A DNA stretch of 7,516 bases from Treponema sp. (lineage in GTDB: Bacteria > Spirochaetota > Spirochaetia > Treponematales > Breznakiellaceae): contig JAISRW010000006.1 in assembly GCA_031273405.1 (NCBI GenBank), positions 1 through 7,516 of the forward strand, read 5' to 3'. Positions 1-6,226 of this stretch are shown one piece after another. Position 1 is the stretch's first letter, and each line of letters begins with the position of its first letter. The notes under the pieces were generated by a model. The model searched no databases, was not told the DNA's origin, and saw only the letters and a program-made list of their open reading frames with translations. The position numbers and the translations under genes were made by a program.

Positions 1-477
1 AAAAAGCGGGGCTGGACCACCATGGATGAGGTGATGGATTACTACACTATCGCCCAGATCACTCCGGGGATTATCGCGGTGAACCTTTCGACCTTTGTGG
101 GCTATAAACAGAAAGGCCCCCTGGGGGGGTTCCTCGCCACGGTTGGTTTTGTCCTTCCCGGCGTCAGCCTCATTATCGCCGCGGCCCTGTTTATCAGCAA
201 TCTCGCCGACATCCCGGCGGTACAGCACGCCTTTGCGGGGATCAGAATCGCCGTAGGCGCCCTCATCCTGGACACGGTGATCAAACTGATAAAGGGGGTC
301 TTTAAGGATTTCAAGGCCCTTATCATCTATATTATAGCCTTTGTCCTTTCGGCCCTGTGGAAGGTATCGCCCATGCTGCTCATTCTGGGGGCGGGGGCCG
401 CGGGGCTCGTTTTCTACCGGGCCAAAAAACCGGCTCCCAAAATAGACGGCAGGGAAACCGGGGGCGGCCGGGAATGA
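1..477 (+). CDS. Chromate transporter family (CHR) half-size protein, first of a pair; 5' end outside window
   Basis: This is an inner-membrane transporter subunit of the CHR family, whose members export chromate or move related oxyanions; the true substrate here is unknown. The frame is open from base 1 and the first ATG (22) falls inside the conserved domain, so the gene starts to the left of the window. Visible family marks are the stretch ending in ITPGIIAVNLSTFVGYK (about residues 19-35 of the visible protein), followed by a Gly-rich loop and several hydrophobic segments, and a short charged tail (KKPAPKIDG..GRE). Only one CHR domain is present, as in the short-chain type that works as a two-protein pair. 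The stop TGA at 475-477 overlaps the next ATG. The function as chromate efflux is a family label, not proved by sequence. Confidence 0.9.
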   Translation, partial: KKRGWTTMDEVMDYYTIAQITPGIIAVNLSTFVGYKQKGPLGGFLATVGFVLPGVSLIIAAALFISNLADIPAVQHAFAGIRIAVGALILDTVIKLIKGVFKDFKALIIYIIAFVLSALWKVSPMLLILGAGAAGLVFYRAKKPAPKIDGRETGGGRE

Positions 478-1025
478 AGCTGCTTTTTATTTTTGCCGCC
501 TTTTGCAGAATTGGCCTCTTTGCCGTCGGAGGCGGCCTCGCTACCCTGCCTTTCCTTTTTGAAATCGCCGACGGTTCCGATTGGCTTACCCACGAAGCGG
601 TAGGCAATATGCTGGCGGTGGCCCAGTCTCTGCCGGGGGCCATCGGGGTAAATCTGGCGGCCTATACAGGGTTCCGCTACACCGGCGTATCCGGCGGCTA
701 TCTGGCCGCCCTGGGGCTCGTTTTTCCGTCGATTGTCATTATCTGCGTCATTGCCAGGATGCTTCAGGCTTTTAAGGAAAGCGTCGTTGTCAAACGCCTC
801 TTCAGCGGATTCCGGCCGGCAGCTGCGGGGCTTCTCTCCGCCGCCGCTTTTAGCGCCGCAAGCCTTTCCCTGTATAACCCGGCGGCCTCGGTCTGGTACG
901 AACTCATCCGCCGGCGGGAGGCCGCCCTTTTTCTCGTCATTTTTGTTCTTGTTTTTAAATTTAAAAAGCACCCCATAGTTTATATAATCGCCGCCGGCGC
1001 GGCAGGAGCGGCGTTGGGTTTATAG
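474..1025 (+). CDS. Chromate transporter family (CHR) half-size protein, second of a pair
   Basis: This 183-residue membrane protein is the complete second half of the CHR pair and probably forms a heterodimer with the upstream product in the inner membrane. It begins MKLLFIFAAFCRIGLFAVGG, the usual CHR N-terminus with its FxxIGxFxxGGG motif, then has DWLTHEAV, AQSLPGAIGVNLAAYTGFR (the CHR signature, matching TPGIIAVNLSTFVGYK in the partner) and four or more hydrophobic segments up to a Gly/Ala-rich C-terminus. The ATG at 474 is chosen over in-frame upstream starts because it gives the conserved N-terminus and an ATGA overlap with the preceding stop, the usual sign of translational coupling. 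Length fits half-size CHR proteins. The substrate is not decided by sequence. Confidence 0.92.
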   Translation: MKLLFIFAAFCRIGLFAVGGGLATLPFLFEIADGSDWLTHEAVGNMLAVAQSLPGAIGVNLAAYTGFRYTGVSGGYLAALGLVFPSIVIICVIARMLQAFKESVVVKRLFSGFRPAAAGLLSAAAFSAASLSLYNPAASVWYELIRRREAALFLVIFVLVFKFKKHPIVYIIAAGAAGAALGL

Positions 1026-1095
1026 TTGAGGAGGAGCAAGGGGGAGCAAAATTGTCCACCTTGACCCGTGCCGCGCTCCTGTTTATGCTGAATTT

Positions 1096-1572
1096 ATGTT
1101 TAAAGCTGTTTTCCCCGGATCTTTCGATCCTCCCACTTTGGGGCATATGAATATTATCGAACGGGCTTCTTCCATTTTTGATGAACTGGTTGTTATAATC
1201 GCCGAAAACCGTCAAAAACGCTATAGTTTTTCCGCGGACGAACGGTTAAATATGATGAAGGAGCTCATAAGGCCCTGGAAAAACGTGTCCACCCTCATCT
1301 GGGATTCCCTAATTGTGGATTATATGAAAAGAGAAAATATCCGCATTCTGATTCGGGGGGTCCGGGGGATGGAAGATTTTTCATACGAATTTGAGCTTTC
1401 CATGATGAATAAAGGGCTTCATCCCCAGATCGAGACTCTCTTTATGACCACCGAACCAAAATACATCGTTCTCCGTTCCTCTTCTATACGGGAGCTTGCC
1501 TCTTTCCACGGCGATTTTTCCGCCATGGTCCCCCCCCTGGTAGCGGAAGCCCTGAAGGCCAAGTTTTGGTAA
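1096..1572 (+). CDS. coaD: Phosphopantetheine adenylyltransferase (PPAT)
   Basis: CoaD transfers AMP from ATP to 4'-phosphopantetheine, giving dephospho-CoA, the penultimate step of coenzyme A synthesis, in the cytosol. The 158-residue length is normal for the family. Seen in the protein: PGSFDPPTLGH (residues 7-17) with the nucleotidyltransferase TxGH motif (T14, H17), a basic K41 in the substrate-binding loop, RGVRGMEDFSYE (87-98) and the RSSSIREL motif (127-134), which corresponds to the SSSxVRE ATP-binding signature. The ATG at 1096 is right by homology, since the family starts a few residues before GSFDP, yet no Shine-Dalgarno sequence precedes it. A purine-rich stretch (1030-1046) lies about 50 bases upstream. 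It follows the CHR pair by 70 bases with no clear terminator, so co-transcription is likely. A frame-overlapping mini-ORF at 1052-1150 is discussed under findings. Confidence 0.97.
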   Translation: MFKAVFPGSFDPPTLGHMNIIERASSIFDELVVIIAENRQKRYSFSADERLNMMKELIRPWKNVSTLIWDSLIVDYMKRENIRILIRGVRGMEDFSYEFELSMMNKGLHPQIETLFMTTEPKYIVLRSSSIRELASFHGDFSAMVPPLVAEALKAKFW

Positions 1573-1676
1573 ACCGCGGCTTTGGTTCGCGGAGCCCCGA
1601 TAATTGCGGTTTTTGCGGCCTCTTTCCTTGAAAATGCAAAAATCCCGATTAACGGGCTCCTTAGGCGGCTTGAAAT

Positions 1677-1708
1677 GTATAAATATTCACATTTGTGAAC
1701 ATTTATAC
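1677..1708. promoter_or_regulatory. 32-bp AT-rich dyad, candidate operator
   Basis: Two 15-base arms (1677-1691 and 1694-1708) around a 2-base centre match at 14 of 15 positions as an inverted repeat. The core reads TTCACATTTGTGAA (1686-1699). It lies 40 bases upstream of the -35 element of the pcm promoter and has no T-run, so it looks like a binding site for a dimeric regulator more than a terminator. It does not match a regulator box that I recognise with certainty. The order of the half-sites (TTCACA then TGTGAA) is the reverse of the CRP and Rex arrangements. Confidence 0.55.
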
Positions 1709-1748
1709 TATTTTATGTGCTAACCGCAACAAACCCCCAGGCGTCTTA

Positions 1749-1779
1749 TTGACAGGATTGCATAAATTTGTATTATAAT
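1749..1779 (+). promoter_or_regulatory. Sigma-70 type promoter of the pcm operon
   Basis: A perfect -35 hexamer TTGACA (1749-1754) is followed by TATAAT (1774-1779) at 19 bases, or by TATTAT (1771-1776) at 16 bases. Transcription would start about 1783-1787, only a few bases before the ATG at 1791. The surrounding DNA is clearly richer in A and T than the genes on either side. The hexamers are seen directly; the start site is inferred. Confidence 0.7.
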
Positions 1780-1790
1780 TACATCAATCT

Positions 1791-2882
1791 ATGGTAGAAT
1801 TTTTGCAAAAACCTGTATCCGTTGCGGTTATTGCCGCCTTGATGGGCGGGCTGGTGTTGGGGATAGTCTTCGGGCTTGTCCTTCCTCCCCTGGTTTCAGC
1901 CAAAGCGGAAAGGGTGGTCGCCTACGAAGAAGTCGCGGCCCAGTTGGCGGTCGAAGAAGCCACCCGCCTGGCTCTGGAGATGGGAACCGACAGCGCCGAA
2001 TACGGCCTCGCCTACGAGACCCTACCGGGAGCTTCCAAATACGACGGCCCCGGTCTCGCCCAATCCATGCCTTGGGAGACAAAGGAAGCGTGGCTCTCCT
2101 GGATGCGAAGTAACCGTAACGATTCCCTCACTTTTCTGGAGCAGCGCTATGATCTGGCCCAGAATTTTATCAAATCCCTCGAATTAAAGCGCCCCGAGGA
2201 TGTGCGGGCCTTTCTTCTCACCCCCAGGGAGCATTTTGTCCGCCCCAGAAACCGGGGCCTGGAATACGCCGACACATGGCTGCCCATAGGGTACGGCGCT
2301 ACCATTACCGATCCGGACGTGGTAGCCATGATGACCACCACCCTCAATATCAACCCCGGAGAAAAGGTGCTGGAAATCGGCACCGGCTCGGGTTACCAGT
2401 CGGCCATTCTTTCCTACCTTACCACCGAAGTATATACCATAGAAATCATCAAACCTATGTTTATAGAAACCGACCAACTCTACAAGGATCTGGAAAAGTC
2501 CTATCCCTCTTACGGGGCCATAAACCGCAAGCTGGGTGACGGCTACTACGGCTGGGAAAAATACGCCCCCTTCGACAAGATCATCGTTACCTGCGCAATC
2601 GATCATATTCCTCCCCCCTTGCTTAGGCAGCTCAAGACCGGGGGTATCATGGTTCTGCCCCTGGGTCCTCCGGGCAGGCAGTATATCATGGAGGTAAAGA
2701 AGGATGTTGATGAAAAGGGCGATTTTATTTTAAGCCGGCGGGATGTCTATAACGGCCTGCGGGTAAGTTTTATTCCCTTTAGAGATGAAATCGGGAGCTC
2801 TTACAGCAACCCGGTTATAGAAACGAAACCGGCGGCTCCGGCCCGGGAAGCGCCCCCTCCGGAAGAGAACGATGCTGAATAA
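1791..2882 (+). CDS. pcm: Protein-L-isoaspartate O-methyltransferase with N-terminal membrane anchor
   Basis: PCMT enzymes use S-adenosylmethionine to methylate L-isoaspartyl residues in aged proteins, which starts their repair. The catalytic domain covers about residues 135-335: LLTPREHFVRP (142-152), GYGATITDPDVVAMM (167-181), SAM-binding motif I VLEIGTGSGYQSAILS (193-208), PFDKIIVTCAIDHIPPPLLRQ (260-280) and LKTGGIMVLPLG (281-292). The usual TIS of the active-site loop is TIT here (T171-T173). At 363 residues it is much longer than the common cytosolic enzyme of about 210. The extra part is an N-terminal hydrophobic segment (about 9-35, ending LPPLVSAKA, so possibly a cleavable signal), an Ala/Glu-rich stretch to about 134, and a Pro/Glu-rich tail (346-363). 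The ATG at 1791 has no Shine-Dalgarno site and sits near the predicted transcript start. The family assignment is firm; location and substrate are open. Confidence 0.93.
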   Translation: MVEFLQKPVSVAVIAALMGGLVLGIVFGLVLPPLVSAKAERVVAYEEVAAQLAVEEATRLALEMGTDSAEYGLAYETLPGASKYDGPGLAQSMPWETKEAWLSWMRSNRNDSLTFLEQRYDLAQNFIKSLELKRPEDVRAFLLTPREHFVRPRNRGLEYADTWLPIGYGATITDPDVVAMMTTTLNINPGEKVLEIGTGSGYQSAILSYLTTEVYTIEIIKPMFIETDQLYKDLEKSYPSYGAINRKLGDGYYGWEKYAPFDKIIVTCAIDHIPPPLLRQLKTGGIMVLPLGPPGRQYIMEVKKDVDEKGDFILSRRDVYNGLRVSFIPFRDEIGSSYSNPVIETKPAAPAREAPPPEENDAE

Positions 2883-2985
2883 TCTGGACAAATTGCTTAT
2901 CCTGATATATGCTTATTCGTCATTGGCAACTTATATCCTAAATTATTTATCTTCCAGGCCGATATTGGAATTGAAGGAGAATTAA
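2872..2985 (+). CDS. Possible small hydrophobic protein (37 aa) overlapping both neighbours
   Basis: An ATG at 2872, inside the last codons of pcm, opens a 37-residue frame reading MLNNLDKLLILIYAYSSLAT and ending SSRPILELKEN. Its stop TAA (2983-2985) shares its last A with the ATG of the next gene (TAATG). A GGAAGAG stretch (2861-2867) precedes the start. Residues 8-26 are hydrophobic enough for one membrane helix. The frame fills almost exactly the gap between two genes of the same strand, overlapping pcm by 11 bases and the LysM gene by one, which is the layout of translationally coupled genes. Against it: the stretch is AT-rich and short, so an open frame by chance is possible. I recognise no family. 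Confidence 0.45.
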   Translation: MLNNLDKLLILIYAYSSLATYILNYLSSRPILELKEN

Positions 2986-4739
2986 TGGACGGATTTTTAA
3001 ATAACCAACGACCGGCAAGGCGCAGGCGCCCGCTGTTTCTTAAAATTTCATTTCATCCTCCGCGCTGTTTGTCTATTCCTTCCGTTTTGAGCTGCGGCGC
3101 AAAAAAAGCGGCCGGGGTTTTTCAGGCTTTTTCTAACGCGATTAACGGCAATCCCCGGGTACTCAGGGCGGCAGGCTGCTGCTGCTTATCGGTTTTGCTT
3201 TTGGGAGCGGCTTTTTTAGTTTTTTTTGCCATCATCTCCCCGGAGCTTCCCCCGGAAAATCTCTCGTCTACACTGAACAGCGCTTCCGATTCTTTAGACA
3301 GCCCCTATAGTTCCGGTCCTTTCCAGGTGGTGGTTCTCCCTGGCGAGGATCGCGAATGGCCCCTGCTTTCGGCTGACCAGGAGGAAGAGACCGGCGCCGG
3401 AAACCTCGCGGCGGATCGCGGCCAGGACATTGAGTACCACATACGTCCCGGAGAGACCCTTTCGGAAATCGCTTATTCCTATTCTGTCTCCTACGATATT
3501 TTGGCTTTTTATAATCAAATCACCAACGCCAACCGCATCCGGGTAGGCACGGTGATCAAGATCCCCTCCCTGGAAAACGAAAAGACGGCGGCGGAAAAAA
3601 TGGCCAGGCAGCCCCCCAGGCAGACCCCGGCCAGGACCAGCACCAGGAACGTGCGGATAGCTTACGAGACCCAGAATCCGGGGGGCTTGAACGGATCGGC
3701 GGTTACGATCCAGTTCTCCGTACTCGACCCCGCGGCCGAGGAGCTCCAGTCCTTTGAGTGGGATTTCGGCGACGGGAAAAGGGGCTTCAGGCCGAATCCG
3801 ATCTACGAGTACAGCGCCCCCAAAACCTATGTGGCCCGGCTCACCGCCAGGGACGCTAACGGGACCATCTACCGTTCCAACCCCCTTTACATCGATATAC
3901 CTCATCCGGCCTCGGCGGCGGGACAGAGCGCCTCCAAATTCGTCACCCTTTCCGCGCCGGATGAATATTTTGTGGTCAACGGAACCATCACCAAGGTTGC
4001 CCGGTATCCCAGCCTCGAGGCGGCGCCCCTGGATTTTAGCGAATCCGACCGTTTTCTCACCAAAGTGCGTTTCACCAAACCCGGTTTTTACGGGCTCACG
4101 GTTCTGGAAGAAGGCATGATTGAGCAGCATTATTCTGTTTTTGTAAGCCCTATTCCCACCATGCATGCCGACGCGGCTCAGGAAAGCTACAACTGGTATC
4201 GCACCCAGTTTAATACGGGGACCACTTCAAACTGCGGCCCCGCCTCTGCGTCCATGGCCATAGGCTGGTCCCTGGGGAAATACTTCCCTGTTTCGGCGGT
4301 GCGCCAGGCGGTGGGCTGGCAGGGTGAGGGCGGGACAAGCCTGGAAGAACTCCTGGGGGTCATAAAAAACAACGGAGTTGGCGCCGCGATCCACCCCCTC
4401 CGTTCGGCCGAAGCGGTGAAGGATGTGATTGATTCGGGCAGTATAGCGATTGTGCTCTTCCATACCGACGGAATACGGACCTCCCGCGCCGACCCGGCTA
4501 CGGATTTCTTTGGCAAATACTACAACGACTCGGTGGGCCACTATATCGTCATCAAAGGCTATTCCCTGAACGGCGAATTCTTCGTCATCTACGATCCTAT
4601 ACCCAGCGACTGGGGCGCCAACAGCTTCCGTTACAGCGACGATATGAGCATGATAGGCCGAAACCGGTACTATTCTTCCGCCGAATTGCTCCGCTCCCTG
4701 CGGCGGGCCGAGATGATCGTGGTTCCCCGGGATAAATAA
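2985..4739 (+). CDS. Membrane-anchored envelope protein with LysM, PKD-like and C39-like peptidase domains
   Basis: This 584-residue protein is probably a type II membrane protein with its main body in the periplasm, bound to peptidoglycan and acting as a cysteine protease or amidase. Visible order: a basic cytoplasmic N-terminus with RRRR (12-15), one membrane helix (about 62-86, with a Cys triplet 65-67), an acidic low-complexity linker, a LysM domain (about 149-194, YHIRPGETLSEIA to RVGTVIKIPSL), a Pro/Arg/Thr linker, a PKD-like domain with WDFGDG (259-264), a probable further beta domain (about 316-390), and a C-terminal C39-like domain. In the last, Cys417 (NCGPASASM), His519 (GHYIVIKGY) and Asp537 (IYDP) fit the catalytic triad. 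The ATG at 2985 is supported by GGAG at 2976-2979 with five bases between. It probably shares the pcm transcript. Substrate unknown. Confidence 0.88.
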   Translation: MDGFLNNQRPARRRRPLFLKISFHPPRCLSIPSVLSCGAKKAAGVFQAFSNAINGNPRVLRAAGCCCLSVLLLGAAFLVFFAIISPELPPENLSSTLNSASDSLDSPYSSGPFQVVVLPGEDREWPLLSADQEEETGAGNLAADRGQDIEYHIRPGETLSEIAYSYSVSYDILAFYNQITNANRIRVGTVIKIPSLENEKTAAEKMARQPPRQTPARTSTRNVRIAYETQNPGGLNGSAVTIQFSVLDPAAEELQSFEWDFGDGKRGFRPNPIYEYSAPKTYVARLTARDANGTIYRSNPLYIDIPHPASAAGQSASKFVTLSAPDEYFVVNGTITKVARYPSLEAAPLDFSESDRFLTKVRFTKPGFYGLTVLEEGMIEQHYSVFVSPIPTMHADAAQESYNWYRTQFNTGTTSNCGPASASMAIGWSLGKYFPVSAVRQAVGWQGEGGTSLEELLGVIKNNGVGAAIHPLRSAEAVKDVIDSGSIAIVLFHTDGIRTSRADPATDFFGKYYNDSVGHYIVIKGYSLNGEFFVIYDPIPSDWGANSFRYSDDMSMIGRNRYYSSAELLRSLRRAEMIVVPRDK

Positions 4740-4745
4740 AGAAAT

Positions 4746-4820
4746 TTAACCACTGACCACACGGACGACACGGATATTTTGTTTGAAATTTCCTCTTTCG
4801 TCCGTGAGGTCGGTGGTTAA
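4746..4820. repeat. Inverted repeat (TTAACCAC-ended dyad) between convergent genes
   Basis: Arms 4746-4765 and 4801-4820 match as an inverted repeat at 18 of 20 positions, with a 35-base AT-rich loop. The left arm reads TTAACCACTGACCACACGGA and is followed by a further ACACGGA. It fills the gap between the stop of the LysM/C39 gene and the stop of ychF, so in RNA from either side it could fold into a long stem and serve as a two-way transcription end. A related element with the same ends occurs at 6882-6982, which marks it as a dispersed intergenic repeat and not a private terminator. Confidence 0.75.
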
Positions 4821-4844
4821 TACTATTCCCCTGCGTAACATGAG

Positions 4845-5972
4845 CTAAACGTTGAACTTAAAGAACATCACGTCTCCGTCCCGCACGATGTACTCTTTGC
4901 CTTCGACACGGTATTTTCCGGCTTCTTTGATCTTCGCTTCTGTCCCGTATTTGACTATGTCGTCGAAGGAATAGACCTCGGCTTTGATAAAACCCTTCTC
5001 AAAGTCGGTGTGGATAACCCCCGCGGCCTTGGGCGCCGAATCGCCTGAATGGATGGTCCAGGCCCGGCACTCGTCGGCCCCGGCGGTAAAGAAGGTCCTC
5101 AAGCCCAAAAGCCCATAGGCCGCATGGATCAGGGCGGAAAGGCCCGATTCTTTGAGACCCAATTCCTCCAGAAAGGCTTTTTTCTCCTCAGGGTCATCCA
5201 GGCCCACGAGTTCGGCCTCGAACTTGCCGCAGATTGCCACCATGGCGGAATGTTCCGCCTCCGCACGCTCCCGCACCGTCTCCGTATAGGCGCTGCCCGG
5301 CCCCCCGGCGGACAGGGCCCGCATCCCCTCCTCGTCCACGTTGCAGACGTAGAGCTGGGGTTTGGCGGTAATAAAGTGGCAGTCCAGGACGGCGGCCTTT
5401 TCGTCCTCCGTAAGATCCGCCGAGCGGGCGGGGAGGCCGTTTTCCAGGGCCGGGCCTATCTTGTCCAGGGCCGAAAGCACGGTTTCGGCGGCTTTCTGTT
5501 CCGCCTTGGCCTGGACCTTGAGGGCCCGCTCCGCCCGTTCCCGCCGTTTTTGCAGGGTATCGAGATCCGCCAGGGCCAGCTCTATATTGACGGTTTCCAT
5601 GTCCGAGGCGGGGTCCACCTTGTTATTCACGTGGATAATATCGGGATCGTCGAAGCAGCGGACCACCTGGGCGATGACGCCTACTTCCCGTATATGGGAG
5701 AGAAACTGGTTCCCCAAGCCTTCGCCCCTGGAGGCGCCCTTTACCAGCCCGGCAATATCCACAAATTCGACCGTCGCCGGGATGGTTCGCTGGGGCTTAA
5801 AGATTGCGGAAAGCCTTTCCAGCCGGCTGTCCGGCAGGTCCACAATGCCTATGTTGGGGTTGATAGTACAAAAGGGATAGTTGGCCGCTTCCGCCGGGGC
5901 GGAACTCAGGGCCGAAAAAATAGTGGACTTCCCCACATTGGGGAGCCCTACGATACCGCAGTTAAGAGCCAT
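4845..5972 (-). CDS. ychF: Ribosome-associated ATPase YchF (OLA1/Obg-like family)
   Basis: YchF is a cytosolic P-loop NTPase of the Obg-HflX superfamily that binds ribosomes and prefers ATP; it has been linked to translation and stress responses. Seen here in 375 residues, normal for the family: G1 loop GLPNVGKST (9-17), G3 DIAGL (72-76), a helical, charged segment (about 134-170) that forms the coiled-coil insertion, a G4 position reading NVDE (211-214) in place of NKxD, which fits ATP preference, and a C-terminal TGS domain (about 292-375) with the conserved end EYIVRDGDVMFFKFNV. The start at 5972 is supported by AAGGAG (5987-5982 on the minus strand) at nine bases. Nothing is missing or odd. 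It converges with the LysM/C39 gene and lies 254 bases downstream of rlmE. Confidence 0.97.
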   Translation of the reverse strand: MALNCGIVGLPNVGKSTIFSALSSAPAEAANYPFCTINPNIGIVDLPDSRLERLSAIFKPQRTIPATVEFVDIAGLVKGASRGEGLGNQFLSHIREVGVIAQVVRCFDDPDIIHVNNKVDPASDMETVNIELALADLDTLQKRRERAERALKVQAKAEQKAAETVLSALDKIGPALENGLPARSADLTEDEKAAVLDCHFITAKPQLYVCNVDEEGMRALSAGGPGSAYTETVRERAEAEHSAMVAICGKFEAELVGLDDPEEKKAFLEELGLKESGLSALIHAAYGLLGLRTFFTAGADECRAWTIHSGDSAPKAAGVIHTDFEKGFIKAEVYSFDDIVKYGTEAKIKEAGKYRVEGKEYIVRDGDVMFFKFNV

Positions 5973-6011
5973 AAAATAGAACTCCTTCGGTTTAATCCAT
6001 TCTATCCGGCT

Positions 6012-6020
6012 ATTCTATCA
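6012..6020 (-). promoter_or_regulatory. Candidate extended -10 promoter of ychF
   Basis: On the minus strand the bases read TGATAGAAT, an extended -10 element (TGnTATAAT with one change). No good -35 is seen upstream. A transcript from here would start near 6005 and have a leader of about 33 bases that includes the Shine-Dalgarno site. A second TAGAAT lies closer to the gene (6003-5998) and cannot be excluded. Confidence 0.35.
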
Positions 6021-6047
6021 CAGAATGCCGCGCTTGGGCTATGAGCC

Positions 6048-6194
6048 CTAGGAGCCTGTTGCGCTTGTAGGTTTTTGGGCATCCGTGAACCAAAGGTTCG
6101 AACGCAGTTTGTAAGGTAAATCGAACCGTAGGTTCGCAATCGCCTTGCAGGCGATTTTTGGAGGTTTCATGCGCGAAGCGCAACAAACTGCTGG
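6048..6194 (-). repeat. MITE-like palindromic repeat element, copy 1 (147 bp)
   Basis: The element is bounded by imperfect terminal inverted repeats: 6048-6066 (CTAGGAGCCTGTTGCGCTT) against the complement of 6176-6194, 15 of 19 matching. It has no coding capacity. Inside lie a 7-bp hairpin (6138-6144 with 6150-6156) and two small palindromes of the form GAACCnnnGGTTC (6087-6099, 6122-6136). It aligns in reverse orientation with 7197-7352: 25 identical bases (6165-6189 against 7202-7226) at one end and 26 of 29 (6048-6076 against 7352-7324) at the other. It sits between rlmE and ychF. The minus label is relative to copy 2. Confidence 0.85.
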
Positions 6195-6226
6195 CCGGTT
6201 CCCTCCCGGCGGACTCTCAACCACGC

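Noticed and set aside
414..971. 185-codon open frame on the - strand across the second CHR gene
   Set aside because: Antisense to a clear CHR protein and low in protein-like features.
1574..1660. Possible terminator after coaD (CCGCG/CGCGG at 1574-1592 and GGAGCCC/GGGCTCC at 1591-1660)
   Set aside because: The first stem is only five pairs with a nine-base loop and no T-run; the second has a loop of more than 50 bases between its matching arms. Neither supports a terminator call.
3294..4166. 290-codon open frame on the - strand inside the LysM/C39 gene
   Set aside because: The + strand frame has recognisable LysM and PKD motifs here; the reverse frame is a composition shadow.
5049..6044. 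331-codon open frame on the + strand across ychF
   Set aside because: It lies antisense to a complete, well-conserved ychF and results from the GC-rich third positions of that gene; its product shows no domain.
6087..6136. tRNA-like GGTTCGAA phrases in repeat copy 1
   Set aside because: No acceptor, D or anticodon arms can be drawn; they are small palindromes within the repeat.
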